64,000 nt of DNA from Chlamydia trachomatis (GCA_945862365.1 CAMAXK010000002.1:1-64000), one strand, 5' to 3'. Positions 1 through 9,642 are shown, counted from the first letter of the stretch. Made by a program: numbers and translations. Notes: generated from the letters alone by a model not told the origin.

Positions 1-784
1 AATTCATCTTTATCGATTCATTTAACCCTTTTGAAATCTCATATAAATCTTTAACAGTGATCTCTTCACCCTTCTTTAATTTTTTATAAACATCTGGCAA
101 TGCAAGCTCGATAGCACCTGGATTAGTTTTATAAAGCAGCTTGAATCCATCTAAACTCTTATCTTTAATAGTTTTTTGTATAAGAATTGCTTTGTTTATT
201 TCAATACATCTTGGAACAACTAGAGCAGATAAAAATATACTTCCCAAAGGTCCTGATATCGATTTTAATGTCGCAAGTCCATTTGTAATAGCAGAAGATG
301 TATTGCTTATTGCACCTAATGAAAACCCTGCTTTAAGCGTGGATGTGATTCCATTTAATACACCAATTATTCCACGAGAGGCTTTCATCACATGAACACC
401 TCGAGCTGTATGTTTCTCTGATTTTTTAGCAAGCTCGATCTCATCGGAAGCATTAGCTCCCCCAAGAAGAATGTTGATTGCTCCATATAGTCTCATGCCT
501 GACTGAAATGAAGTGTTTCCCCCAAAAGTCGCACCACCATTTTCAGAAGGGAATAAGCCCTCAATAGAGGTTGCAATCGATCTAAAGTCATCTCCTGCAT
601 CAGCAATAAGTCGCCCTTGTTCCCCAAGATCTGCCTTTTCTACAGGCTTTGGCAAGTTAGAGGCAAAAAAATCTTTACTCACTTTCGAAGTTGAGGGATC
701 AACCGAATAGGTTCTACCTTTTTTAGGCACAGAATTTTCAAGTGGTTTTTCAAAAGAGCTAAACCTTATATTTACTTTATCCAT
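1..784 (-). CDS. Hydrophobic protein, paralogue of 2085-3188 (3' end outside window)
   Basis: The reading frame stays open from an ATG at 784 to the window edge, about 261 residues, with no stop seen. The first 80 residues are polar. They are followed by Gly/Ala/Ser-rich hydrophobic stretches (ITSTLKAGFSLGAISNTSSA, then LGSIFLSALVVPRCIEI) and a polar segment. It aligns with the neighbour at 2085-3188: both carry SA-TNGL-TLKSI-GP and a later (L/I)ALP(D/E)-(Y/F)K+LK-GEEIT block. Paired hydrophobic segments without a signal peptide are typical of chlamydial inclusion-membrane or T3SS-dependent proteins. That role is inference; no enzymatic domain was recognised. Confidence 0.75.
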   Translation of the reverse strand, partial: MDKVNIRFSSFEKPLENSVPKKGRTYSVDPSTSKVSKDFFASNLPKPVEKADLGEQGRLIADAGDDFRSIATSIEGLFPSENGGATFGGNTSFQSGMRLYGAINILLGGANASDEIELAKKSEKHTARGVHVMKASRGIIGVLNGITSTLKAGFSLGAISNTSSAITNGLATLKSISGPLGSIFLSALVVPRCIEINKAILIQKTIKDKSLDGFKLLYKTNPGAIELALPDVYKKLKKGEEITVKDLYEISKGLNESIKMN

Positions 785-976
785 AACAAACCAACTTTGA
801 ATAGTCTTACTACTTAATTATACAATAATAAAGTATTTTTTTCAATATAAGTTTCAAATTATTACTTCTTAAGGCTTTGTGTAAATTATTGGAATCAAGC
901 CATTTATGATTAAACTTCTCTATAAAAAATGAGTTTATATTAGGCATTTTCAAAAATGCAGACCCCTAGCTGGAAT

Positions 977-1921
977 TTAATCACCTGTCCTTTGGTTTTG
1001 TGGAGGAAAGTGCTTAAAAAATTCCAAAATATTTTTTTTCATATCTTGCCTGCAGACGCTTAATATCCCAAGATGACTACATTTATGTGCTACTTGTCTT
1101 ATATTAAGTAGTTTAGATTGGTTTTTCAGTTTAGGAAATGCATCTGCCTCTTTAATTAAGTCATCATTGGAAGCAAGTACATCAATTATCAATCTTTCCG
1201 CAACATGATTAAGAGGTCTATTTTCAGAATCGATTAACCTTTTTGTGATGTCCCCACCAACCTTAAACAAATCTATAAGACTTTCGTGCAATATTTTTTT
1301 TGTAAGAGATGGAACTTTTTCATTCATAAAAGAACAAAATTTTGAAGTAAAGGCAGGAGCCATTGCGTAGATAAAAACAGCAGTATTTGGATGATCTTTT
1401 CTTAAAGCATTTTCAATTGCATGTGTCATAAATCCCCCAAGAGATACCCCAGCGAGCACTACCGGCTTTCCTGGATTTTTTAAACAATACTCATGTACCT
1501 GTTTATAAAGAGCATTAAAGGTCTCTGTTATATCTTGATTACCATTATTTTTGTTTTGGCAGACGCACACATTAATATTAGGGTTTTGATTTTGAAGCTC
1601 TCTTTTAGCCATTTGCCCCCAAATACCTGGATCCCCAAGTCCTGGAATAAAAAACACCTGATGGTTATCTGATTTATCAAAAGATTCTTGATTGTAAGTA
1701 TTTTTAGCATCTTTTGCTCTAAAAAGATCTTTAATCACTTCAATGATCATTTCAAAGATAAATTTGATATCTTCAAAGATTGCTAAAAAGCCTTCTAAAT
1801 GAATGATGTGTCGCGGCCTATGATCGATGTAAGTATCTAAATCATGATTGTCTACTTGAGTAACCCCTGTTTGTGGAGCATAAACACTTAGTGGGATATG
1901 ATTATAAGTTGCTGTTGACAT
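977..1921 (-). CDS. Alpha/beta-hydrolase-like protein
   Basis: Protein of 314 aa. The central part has an alpha/beta-hydrolase layout: a strand and loop FFIPGLGDPGIWG near residue 92, a Lys/Asn-rich helix, then VVLAGVSLGGFMTHAIE with the GxSxG nucleophile elbow (Ser in GVSLGG, about residue 161). A candidate acid is harder to place; KCSHLGIL near residue 285 offers a possible catalytic His. No signal peptide is visible, and the N-terminal 90 residues have no recognised domain. The ATG at 1921 is preceded by AGGAG at 6-nt spacing. It lies between two paralogous hydrophobic-protein genes. It may be a lipase or esterase acting on host or own lipids; the substrate is unknown. Confidence 0.65.
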   Translation of the reverse strand: MSTATYNHIPLSVYAPQTGVTQVDNHDLDTYIDHRPRHIIHLEGFLAIFEDIKFIFEMIIEVIKDLFRAKDAKNTYNQESFDKSDNHQVFFIPGLGDPGIWGQMAKRELQNQNPNINVCVCQNKNNGNQDITETFNALYKQVHEYCLKNPGKPVVLAGVSLGGFMTHAIENALRKDHPNTAVFIYAMAPAFTSKFCSFMNEKVPSLTKKILHESLIDLFKVGGDITKRLIDSENRPLNHVAERLIIDVLASNDDLIKEADAFPKLKNQSKLLNIRQVAHKCSHLGILSVCRQDMKKNILEFFKHFPPQNQRTGD

Positions 1922-2084
1922 AAGTCACTCCTATTGTTCTATTTAAAACCTTCTATTTCACAGGAATTATTAATTTTTATTAATAATAAATATTTAATTA
2001 TGAGTTAATTATAAATGTAAAAAATCATTTTATCAATATAAATTTTAAATTATTAATTATTAGTGAGTTGTGTTAACAGCTAAT

Positions 2085-3188
2085 TTACTTCTTTTTATGG
2101 AAAAGATATAACCTATTTTCAAAATCTCTTCTTCGCTCGTAGGCAAGCTTTGCCTCTTTAACCTCTTTTGCCTTCATTGCAATCATGGAGGCGGCTGGAA
2201 TTGCGGCTAAAAAGACCCCGGAGGCCACACCTGCAGCCATAATAGCTCCACAAGGGGCAAATACAGCCGATATGACAATAGCGGCTACAGCTATTACCAT
2301 CGTGATTGTTTGTAAAACAGCATCTTTGGTAGTTAGCTTGATCGATTTTTTTAATTTTTCAATAAGAGATACAATATCAAAACCGCCAACAATGACAGAT
2401 ATCACAAAACTGGTAATTAAAATGACAAGAGCACCAATACCAGAGGTAAAAATTGACCCTAATACCCCAAGGACAATAGCCAAAACACCAATAGCTGCAC
2501 TAGCTATGTTAATAATAATAGCCTTATTCAAATCCTTTAAGGCCACATCTACCATCTTAGCGGTGATTTCTTCCCCACCCTTGAGCCTTTTAAACAGCTC
2601 AGGTAAGGCCACCTCTAATGCTGCCGGCTCATCCTTAAAAAGCTTTTCTAGACCCTTCACCCCACTTTTTTTTAATACATTTTTTACGAAAATGGATCTA
2701 TTGGCCACAATACACTTTGGAATAGCAAGAAGGGAGAAAAATCCAAGGGCAATCGGCCCTCCAATGGATTTTAACGTAGATAACCCATTTGTGACTGCTG
2801 AGGCCGTAGTATTTACAGCAACTAACGAAAATCCAGCAGTAATGGCTTTTGTTGCCCCTAAAGAAATGTCTACAATATTTCGAGTAGCATCTAATCCATG
2901 TACAGCTTTTGAAAGGTCTGTGGTCGCCGAGGTTGCATCAGAAATCGAATCGGCAATATTAAATCCACCAGTTATCATTCCACCACAACCGGCTATAGAC
3001 ATAGCTTCTTGAAATGGAGTGGTACCAGTTAAATCTGGCTTAAAAGCGGCAAAAATCTCACATTGTTTAATAATAGGTATGGAATTAACCACAGCAGAAG
3101 TAGCCGCCCTTCCTATTAACCCCTTATCTGGTGTCTTTGCAGCAGGCTCATATTTTACTGGCCAATTTGATGGCCCTATAGAATCCAT
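2085..3188 (-). CDS. Multi-pass hydrophobic protein, paralogue of the gene at 1-784
   Basis: 367 aa if started at the ATG at 3188. A TTG at 3221 would add 11 residues, and neither start has a convincing Shine-Dalgarno. The middle is Ala/Gly-rich and weakly hydrophobic. Residues 230-345 hold three or four strong membrane segments (IAIVLGVLGSIFTSGIGALV, TMVIAVAAIVISAVFAPCG and others), and a basic tail ends RLYLFHKKK. Shared blocks with 1-784 include TNGLSTLKSI and ALPELFKRLKGGEEIT, so the two are duplicates separated by a hydrolase gene. A membrane-inserted effector or inclusion protein is plausible but is inference from architecture only. Confidence 0.7.
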   Translation of the reverse strand: MDSIGPSNWPVKYEPAAKTPDKGLIGRAATSAVVNSIPIIKQCEIFAAFKPDLTGTTPFQEAMSIAGCGGMITGGFNIADSISDATSATTDLSKAVHGLDATRNIVDISLGATKAITAGFSLVAVNTTASAVTNGLSTLKSIGGPIALGFFSLLAIPKCIVANRSIFVKNVLKKSGVKGLEKLFKDEPAALEVALPELFKRLKGGEEITAKMVDVALKDLNKAIIINIASAAIGVLAIVLGVLGSIFTSGIGALVILITSFVISVIVGGFDIVSLIEKLKKSIKLTTKDAVLQTITMVIAVAAIVISAVFAPCGAIMAAGVASGVFLAAIPAASMIAMKAKEVKEAKLAYERRRDFENRLYLFHKKK

Positions 3189-3287
3189 AGATAAATCAAC
3201 AAGGTTATAATTATGAGTCAATTATAACTCATATAAACATTAGACGGTTAAATATTTATTAGTTATTGATTATCAACAACTTAAGAT

Positions 3288-3842
3288 TTAATAACTTTGT
3301 GAACTTCCGCAGCCACATGAGGACTTTGCATTTGGATTAGAAATCTTAAATCCTGCAGAGTTTAAGCCATCCATATAGTCGATCTCAGAGCCTATAAGCC
3401 TTGATAAAGAGGACTTATCCACCAAAACATCCACCCCAAAGTGGTGGAAAACTTCCTGGTGCGGAGCTTTTTCATCAGTAAAATCTAAAAAGTACTCATA
3501 ACCACTGCAACCGCCTAATTTATCCCCAAATCTAAGGAAAGAACCCTCTTTTCCCTCAGCTTCACAAATGGCTAGAAATTTCTTAGCAGCTCTTTCAGTA
3601 AGTGTGATGGTAGAGCCATCAATCTCCTGATCTAATACAGCGTTTAAGGCCTCTAATAGCTCGCCTATCTCTTTTTCATCCTTTTCATGTAAATACATGC
3701 TTGCTTCTAACGTTTCATGGGTAGAGGCCCCGCAACCAACACAATTAAGCCCCTCTTCAGTCAATAAATTCGCAATCTTTTGAGCATGCATAGGAAATGT
3801 CTCAAAAATTTCACCAATTGTCATCTCTCTTTCTATTTTCAT
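3288..3842 (-). CDS. DUF1858-IscA/HesB fusion, A-type Fe-S carrier
   Basis: 184 aa in two parts. Residues 1-65 resemble the small DUF1858/ScdA-N domain found near hybrid-cluster proteins (TIGEIFETFP..., then GLNCVGCG with a CxxC pair). Residues 75-184 are an A-type iron-sulfur carrier: ITLTERAAKKFL, a GGCSGYEY loop holding the first conserved Cys, and a C-terminal SSCGCGSS holding the CxC pair. The three canonical IscA/ErpA cysteines are therefore present. It lies 12 bp from a [2Fe-2S] ferredoxin gene and probably helps load clusters into ferredoxin or lipoate/TCA enzymes. The fused CxxC domain could add a redox or cluster-handover function; that is inference. Confidence 0.8.
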   Translation of the reverse strand: MKIEREMTIGEIFETFPMHAQKIANLLTEEGLNCVGCGASTHETLEASMYLHEKDEKEIGELLEALNAVLDQEIDGSTITLTERAAKKFLAICEAEGKEGSFLRFGDKLGGCSGYEYFLDFTDEKAPHQEVFHHFGVDVLVDKSSLSRLIGSEIDYMDGLNSAGFKISNPNAKSSCGCGSSQSY

Positions 3843-3854
3843 ATCCTAACCACC

Positions 3855-4115
3855 TTAAAATGAAATTCTTACGCATCCGCCTTTAATTTTACACTGACAA
3901 GCAAGACGCTCATTACAAGCATCCCCTATAAAATCTTCTTCTTCTTCAGTAAATGAACTTAAATTTTCCATCCCCTCTTCTACCTCAATGACACAGGTAC
4001 CGCAAATACCTTCTTCACAAGCAAAAGGAACACCATTTTCTTCACAAGCATCCTTAATCGATGCGCCATCTTCGATCTCGACCTCATCACCATCATTCAA
4101 AATTAATTTAGCCAT
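3855..4115 (-). CDS. [2Fe-2S] ferredoxin
   Basis: 86-aa ferredoxin. The cluster ligands are seen as CEEGICGTC (C-x5-C-x2-C, with an upstream Cys in DACEENG) and a later LACQC. The protein is strongly acidic, as expected for an electron carrier that docks on basic partners. Length and motif fit plant/adrenodoxin-type [2Fe-2S] proteins. The ATG at 4115 follows GGAAGG at good spacing. It is followed by the IscA-type gene, so the pair may be co-transcribed. In C. trachomatis a ferredoxin gene (CT059, from memory) also lies near sucAB. Confidence 0.9.
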   Translation of the reverse strand: MAKLILNDGDEVEIEDGASIKDACEENGVPFACEEGICGTCVIEVEEGMENLSSFTEEEEDFIGDACNERLACQCKIKGGCVRISF

Positions 4116-4172
4116 GACCTTCCCCTTCAGAACAATTTATAGCAGCTATTTAAGCATAAAAAGGGGTATTTC

Positions 4173-4370
4173 TCAAGCAAAAAGTCCTTCTTCAGTAGAA
4201 CCGGGATCTTCAATTTGACTCAAAAGCTCCTCTACAGCACTTCTTAATGTCTCAATTCCTTCAGAAAAGCCCGATTTCTTCAATAAAGCATCCAGGTGCA
4301 TAAGCTCTGCCTCTAGTACATCACTTTTTGATTCCAGCATTGCAACTTTTTGTAAAAGCTCCTTATTCAT
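4173..4370 (-). CDS. Small coiled-coil protein, unknown function
   Basis: 65 aa when started at the ATG at 4370. That start is preferred over one four codons upstream because GGAGG lies exactly 5 nt before it, overlapping the upstream ATG. The product is almost entirely amphipathic helix (KVAMLESKSDVLEAELMHLD...), with Leu heptads and an acidic tail. No family was recognised. It sits between the ferredoxin and the lpd-sucB-sucA operon on the same strand and may be an adaptor or small structural protein. Confidence 0.6.
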   Translation of the reverse strand: MNKELLQKVAMLESKSDVLEAELMHLDALLKKSGFSEGIETLRSAVEELLSQIEDPGSTEEGLFA

Positions 4371-4450
4371 GACATCCTCCATTATGAGATATCCATAATT
4401 ATATCATATTTAATATTTAAAATGAAGGTTATATAGAAATATTTCTATTA

Positions 4451-5836
4451 CTACATATGATAAAAGCTGCTAATAGAGCCCATTGCAGCTTCATGTAAAG
4501 CTTCTAAGTGTGTTGGGTGGGCATGGATAGTATGAGCAAGTACATCAAGTGTAAGCTCTGCGGCAATAGCGATGGTAGCCTCCCCTATTAATTCTCCTGC
4601 ATGAGGTCCTATGATGCTTGCTCCAAATAGTTTTTTTGTCTTTTCGCAGACAAGGTATTTGACAAAGCATGGATCTTTACCACCTGTTGCGACATAGCGA
4701 GAATTTGCTGTAAATGGAAATTTCACCATTTTATAGGCAATTTTTCTTTCCTTTAATAGGTTTTCAGAAGCACCCACCGAGGCTACCTCTGGAGAGGTGT
4801 AAATCACCCCAGGAACAGCTCCGTAATTCATCGTGCTCTTTACCCCTAAAATCACATCTATAGCGACAGTTGCTTCATGAGAGCCTTTATGGGCAAGCAT
4901 AGCCCCACCGATTACATCCCCTACTGCAATAATTTTTGGATTTGCTGTTTTAAAAGAACCATCTACTTCGATAAAGCCCCTATTTGAAACCTTAACTCCT
5001 GCTTTATCCAAGAAAAGTCCTTCGGTATAAGGTTTTCTTCCAATAGAGATAAGAGCATGATCGGCACTAAATTCCTTAGTTCCTTCTTTTGTATCTACGG
5101 TAAGAGTTACCCCATTTTCTGTGATTTTCCCGCCGGTAACTTTTGCACCAAGATGAAACTTTAGCCCCTGTTTTTCCAAAATTTTCTTAAAGACTGTGGA
5201 AACATCTTCATCATATTCAGCAATGATTCTATCTAAGAACTCAATCACCTCAACCTCTACGCCAAGCCTTTTATAAAAGGAGCCTAATTCAAGCCCAATG
5301 ACACCGCCTCCTACAACTAAAAGTTTTTTTGGGATCGCTTTTAAAGATAAAGCACCTGTTGAAGAAATCACTTTGTCTTCATCAAAGGGAAGGAAAGGAA
5401 GGGCCATAGGCTCTGATCCTGTAGCAATCATAAAATGTTTGGAGGTAATCTTCCTTGAACCTACAGATAAGGTATCCTTATCTAAAAAAAAGGCCGCTCC
5501 AGTAATTACCTCAATCTTATTTTTCTTCATTAAATAGGCAATGCCTGAGGTAAGTTTTTCGATAATTTCATTTTTCTTTTTCATCATGGTAGAAAAGTCA
5601 ATATCTACCCCTTTACAGTGAAGGCCCCACTCTTTTCCTTCAGATTCCATCCCGTGTAAAAGTTCAGAGGCATGTAAAAGCGCTTTTGAAGGGATACATC
5701 CCACATTTAGACACGTTCCTCCAAGGGCTCCTGATTTATCAATAATGGCTGTTTTAAGACCTCTTTGTGCCGCATGAATCGCACCTACATACCCTGCAGG
5801 GCCGCTTCCAATTATTACTAAATCAAAATCTGACAT
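4451..5836 (-). CDS. lpd: Dihydrolipoamide dehydrogenase (E3)
   Basis: 461 aa, full length. This FAD enzyme reoxidises dihydrolipoyl groups of 2-oxo-acid dehydrogenases using NAD+. Visible features are the N-terminal dinucleotide fold IIGSGPAGYV, the redox disulfide GGTCLNVGC (Cys42/Cys47) followed by IPSKALLH, the NAD-binding fold VVGGGVIGLELGS, the second FAD motif VGDVIGGAMLAHKG, and the C-terminal catalytic HAHPTHLEALHEA (His-Glu pair contributed across the dimer). Its ATG overlaps the sucB stop (TAATG) with GGAG just upstream, so it is translationally coupled in sucA-sucB-lpd. It probably serves the 2-oxoglutarate complex. Confidence 0.97.
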   Translation of the reverse strand: MSDFDLVIIGSGPAGYVGAIHAAQRGLKTAIIDKSGALGGTCLNVGCIPSKALLHASELLHGMESEGKEWGLHCKGVDIDFSTMMKKKNEIIEKLTSGIAYLMKKNKIEVITGAAFFLDKDTLSVGSRKITSKHFMIATGSEPMALPFLPFDEDKVISSTGALSLKAIPKKLLVVGGGVIGLELGSFYKRLGVEVEVIEFLDRIIAEYDEDVSTVFKKILEKQGLKFHLGAKVTGGKITENGVTLTVDTKEGTKEFSADHALISIGRKPYTEGLFLDKAGVKVSNRGFIEVDGSFKTANPKIIAVGDVIGGAMLAHKGSHEATVAIDVILGVKSTMNYGAVPGVIYTSPEVASVGASENLLKERKIAYKMVKFPFTANSRYVATGGKDPCFVKYLVCEKTKKLFGASIIGPHAGELIGEATIAIAAELTLDVLAHTIHAHPTHLEALHEAAMGSISSFYHM

Positions 5837-6978
5837 TAGGCTCCTAAAATAAATAAAGAGGGATCTTCTACAAGTTCTTTAACTCTGACCAAAAACTGCA
5901 CTGAATCTTTTCCATCTATAATTCGATGATCATAAGAAAGGGCTAAATACATGATAGGACGAATCTCGATTTTTCCACCAATGACTACTGCTCTATCGAC
6001 AATGTTATGTAATCCTAAAATCGCACTTTGCGGAGGGTTTAAAATGGGTGTAGAAAGCATAGACCCAAAAACACCACCATTTGTAATAGTAAAGGTACCA
6101 CCGGCCATATCAGAGATCGATAGCTTGCCATCTCTGCCTTTTTCGGCAAGTGTATTCATTTGACGAGTCATCTCTACTAAACTCATTGTATTAATATCAC
6201 GTATAACAGGAACTACAAGCCCCTTTGGCGTGCTCACAGCAATCCCCATATGCACATTTTTATTATAGACGATCTCATCTCCATCAATATATGCATTAAC
6301 CTCTACAAATTCTGTTAATGCCTGGGCGCAAGCTTTCATAAAAAACGGCATAAAGGTTAACTTCAAGCCATGTTTTTTCAAAAAGTTATCTTTTTCTCGA
6401 TTACGTATTGCCATTACAGCAGACATATCCACCTCATTAAAGGTAGTAAGCATCGCTGTTTCATTTTTTACACCCACTAAACGCTTGGCAATGATCGATC
6501 GAATTTTTGGCATCTTCTTTCTTTCTGTAGAAGATACTAACGAAGGGGTGATTGCTACTTTTTCAACCCGTGTTTCAACATGTGATGTTTGTTGAGCTTT
6601 TTGAATATGATCGTCTATAAACTCACGAACAGAAGATGAAGATGCCGTAACTAAAATAGGTTCTTCTTTTTTTATAGAAGGGGAAGCTGCAGGTTCGGAA
6701 GATGCAGGTTCGGAAGATGCCACTTTCTCCTCCCCCTTTCCTTCTGTATCAATGATTGCAAATGTTTCTCCTACTGCTAAAGTATCCCCTGTCTTTTTTA
6801 TAAATGTGATCACACCACTTTTTGGCGCAGAAACCTCTACTGAGGCTTTATCTGATTCAAGTTCACAAATAGAGGTATCTTCTTTTACAAAAGATCCACT
6901 TTGCACCATAAAAGTACCAAGAGTTACTTCGGTAACAGATTCACCTACAGATGGTACCTTCACTTCTTCTTTTGCCAT
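5836..6978 (-). CDS. sucB: 2-oxoglutarate dehydrogenase E2 (dihydrolipoyl succinyltransferase)
   Basis: 380 aa. Residues 1-78 are a lipoyl domain ([14 protein letters not shown], lipoylated Lys44), followed by a Ser/Pro/Glu linker with a short [11 protein letters not shown] repeat. From about residue 155 ([14 protein letters not shown]) it is a catalytic acyltransferase ending in [16 protein letters not shown] (His351, Asp355). A peripheral-subunit-binding domain with the usual GTG-x-GR signature is not visible between linker and catalytic core, which makes the protein shorter than E. coli SucB (about 405 aa). It follows sucA with the stop and start directly adjacent, and its stop overlaps lpd. 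Confidence 0.95.
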   Translation of the reverse strand: MAKEEVKVPSVGESVTEVTLGTFMVQSGSFVKEDTSICELESDKASVEVSAPKSGVITFIKKTGDTLAVGETFAIIDTEGKGEEKVASSEPASSEPAASPSIKKEEPILVTASSSSVREFIDDHIQKAQQTSHVETRVEKVAITPSLVSSTERKKMPKIRSIIAKRLVGVKNETAMLTTFNEVDMSAVMAIRNREKDNFLKKHGLKLTFMPFFMKACAQALTEFVEVNAYIDGDEIVYNKNVHMGIAVSTPKGLVVPVIRDINTMSLVEMTRQMNTLAEKGRDGKLSISDMAGGTFTITNGGVFGSMLSTPILNPPQSAILGLHNIVDRAVVIGGKIEIRPIMYLALSYDHRIIDGKDSVQFLVRVKELVEDPSLFILGA

Positions 6979-9642
6979 TTATCCCTCTACTACCTTCTTA
7001 AGAATCTTTTCCTGCTCATATTTATGAACGGCAGAAATTCCTGTGGAGGTAGATTCTAGTCTTTTTCTTCCTACATACTGTAAACGACCTTTTTTTCCAA
7101 TGATCTCATCAATATATTCTTTGGCAAACAAGTAGGCGCCCTGATTTTTTGCCTCTTCCTGTGCGTAAATAAAGATTTCTGCCTGTGGGAATTTTTCTAA
7201 GGCCGCTTTTACACTTTCTTCTGGAAAAGGGTAAAGCTGTTCTAATTTTATTATCGCGCAACTTCCCTTTTCATCAGCCTGCTCAATTTCTAAGCCAATT
7301 TTTCCACTACAAAAAACCACTTTTTTCTCAGATCCAGTACCTTTTGTAAGAACAGACTCTAACTTTCCTTCCATTAACTCTGCCCCTTTTGAACTTTGAA
7401 AGCGAAGTAAACTTTTTGGGGTAAAGACAACAAGGGGAATTCTATCCTCACAAAGGGCCTGACTTCGAATCAAATGAAAGATTTGTGAAGCTGTTGTTGG
7501 ATAAAAAATACGTAAATTCTTTCTTCCTGCAAGCTGTAAAAACCTTTCTATTCGTCCGCTGCTGTGCTCAGGGCCCATCCCTTCCATACCATGAGGAAGG
7601 TATAAAGTAAGGGAGGAGTCTACATCCCACTTTGATCTTGTGGAGGCAATATATTGATCGATCATAATGGTTGCCCCATTATAAAAGTCCCCAAACTGCG
7701 CCTCCCATATCACTAAGCTATTTTTTGCTTTGATACTGTAGCCATACTCAAACCCCATCACACCATACTCTGAAAGAGGAGAATTATAGACGGTAAATGC
7801 ACCCTCTTTGATCCCATCTAAAGGATTGAATGCTTTATCCTCAACCTCTTGATCTATATAGATACAGTGGCGATGAGAAAATGTTCCACGTCTTGAATCC
7901 TGACCTGAAAGCCTTACCTGTTTATCATCAAGTAATAAAGAGCCATAAGCCATAAGCTCAGCTACTGCCCAATCTAATAATTGATCATCCTTATTTATAA
8001 GTGCCTTATGTCTTTGTTCGATGAGCCTTTTTACTTTTGGATGAATATTACATCCATCTGGAACTGTAGCAATTTTATCCATCACCTGATGATATACTTC
8101 TTTACTAATTTTAGTAGTGGTATCAAGATAAGCTTTACCCCCTTTTTCTAATTCATCATGAAAGCAAAGATTATCTTCAAAAGGGGTATCCTTTCCTATC
8201 TCAATTTTTTCAAGTGCGGTTGTAAGCTGACCTTTAACCTCCTCCTCAAATTGAGTAATTTCTTCCTCTGAAATACGTTTAGAGCTTAAAAACTCCCCCT
8301 TTAATTTCGAATATAGATCCTGCTGACTATAGACCTTTTTATATAAGGAAGGGTTGGTAAAGGTGGGCTCATCTGCCTCATTATGGCCGTATAATCTGTG
8401 GCAATTGTAATGGATAAAAACATCTGTATGAAAGCGGTCCTTAAAGGCAGTAGCTAATTTTGCCACCCTAATTACCGCCTCAATATTATCTGAATCCACA
8501 TGCAACACAGGGATACTAAAGGTCTTTGCAATATCTGTTGGATAAAGGGTGGATCGACTATCTTCAGGGTAGGTAGTAAAACCAATTTGATTATCAATAA
8601 CCACATGAATTGTGCCACCGTTTGAATAACCTTTAAGTTTATTAAACTGAAGTGTTTCATAAACAATTCCCTGACCTGAAACAGCTGCATCTCCATGAAT
8701 CACAATACCGAGTGCTTTTTCAAGCCCATCATCTAACCTTGCACGAATCATTCCCGGAAGGACTGCATCTACTGCCTCTAAGTGGGAAGGGTTTGGAATC
8801 ATTTCTAGGTAGATCTCTTTACCAGAGTAACTTTTCACCCTATTTTGATAACCATTATGATATTTTACATCTAAAAGACCAGGCTTTTGTGGAAAACGAT
8901 CGGTTTTAAATTCTTCAAACAAAGCTTCATAAGGCTTTTCCATGATATGACAAAGTGTATTGAGCCTTCCTCTGTGAGCCATACCAATATATCCTTCTTG
9001 ATACCCAAGATTCACAGATGTCTCAACAATAGCTTTTAAAAGAGCGATCACACTTTCTGCCCCCTCTACCGAAAATCTCTTTGCCCCTAAAAACTTCTTC
9101 TGAAGAAAATCCTCTAAAATTTTAGCCCTACCCACCTCTTTTAAAGCATGAACAAAATCAAAAGAGTTAACCTCTTCCATTTTTATTAGATGAGAATGAA
9201 TAAATGTCTCCATTTCAACCTCTCCTGTGCCAAAAAACTCCACCCCGATCCCCTCACAATAAATCTTTTTCAATCGATCTATTAACTCTGATAAGGTGAT
9301 GTTGCTTAAACCCAATTCTTTAACAGATATGATGTTTGAAAGGTCTTCTTTTTTCAAAGAAAGCTCGGTTAATAAATTTTCTAAAGAAAATACCTTTGCA
9401 CCCTTCATCGAATTTGTTTTTGCATACAGATGACCAAATTTTTTGAAGTAATCTATAACCCTTTGAGTATCAAAAACTGTGTCAGAGAAAGTGTTTACAG
9501 AGGCTTTAGAATCAGATAGTTCCATCCCTTGAAAAAATCTAACCCACTCGATGGGTACAGAGGTAGGTTCTTTCTTATACTGATCAAAAATATTATATAT
9601 ATACCTTTCATTCTCAAAATGTAAGAACTCATTATCTATCAT
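6979..9642 (-). CDS. sucA: 2-oxoglutarate dehydrogenase E1
   Basis: 887 aa from the ATG at 9642, chosen because AAGG lies 5 nt upstream and the protein then begins in the conserved E1 N-terminus (ENERYIYNIFDQYKKEPTSV). A longer reading to 9753 would run through the divergent promoter. This TPP enzyme decarboxylates 2-oxoglutarate and transfers succinyl to SucB. Visible blocks are GMAHRGRLN, the HGDAAVSGQG TPP/Mg region, NQIGFTT, CHRLYGHNEADEP, and the transketolase-like C-terminal half with LPHGMEGMGPEHSSGR. First gene of sucA-sucB-lpd. It is divergent from the gene at 9787, so a regulatory region lies at 9643-9786. Confidence 0.97.
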   Translation of the reverse strand: MIDNEFLHFENERYIYNIFDQYKKEPTSVPIEWVRFFQGMELSDSKASVNTFSDTVFDTQRVIDYFKKFGHLYAKTNSMKGAKVFSLENLLTELSLKKEDLSNIISVKELGLSNITLSELIDRLKKIYCEGIGVEFFGTGEVEMETFIHSHLIKMEEVNSFDFVHALKEVGRAKILEDFLQKKFLGAKRFSVEGAESVIALLKAIVETSVNLGYQEGYIGMAHRGRLNTLCHIMEKPYEALFEEFKTDRFPQKPGLLDVKYHNGYQNRVKSYSGKEIYLEMIPNPSHLEAVDAVLPGMIRARLDDGLEKALGIVIHGDAAVSGQGIVYETLQFNKLKGYSNGGTIHVVIDNQIGFTTYPEDSRSTLYPTDIAKTFSIPVLHVDSDNIEAVIRVAKLATAFKDRFHTDVFIHYNCHRLYGHNEADEPTFTNPSLYKKVYSQQDLYSKLKGEFLSSKRISEEEITQFEEEVKGQLTTALEKIEIGKDTPFEDNLCFHDELEKGGKAYLDTTTKISKEVYHQVMDKIATVPDGCNIHPKVKRLIEQRHKALINKDDQLLDWAVAELMAYGSLLLDDKQVRLSGQDSRRGTFSHRHCIYIDQEVEDKAFNPLDGIKEGAFTVYNSPLSEYGVMGFEYGYSIKAKNSLVIWEAQFGDFYNGATIMIDQYIASTRSKWDVDSSLTLYLPHGMEGMGPEHSSGRIERFLQLAGRKNLRIFYPTTASQIFHLIRSQALCEDRIPLVVFTPKSLLRFQSSKGAELMEGKLESVLTKGTGSEKKVVFCSGKIGLEIEQADEKGSCAIIKLEQLYPFPEESVKAALEKFPQAEIFIYAQEEAKNQGAYLFAKEYIDEIIGKKGRLQYVGRKRLESTSTGISAVHKYEQEKILKKVVEG

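Noticed and set aside
2185-3012. Long plus-strand frame opposite the hydrophobic protein at 2085-3188
   Set aside because: It is an antisense shadow of an Ala/Ile-rich coding region, rich in Pro/Thr/Ile, with no ribosome site. The minus-strand frame has a clear paralogue at 1-784.
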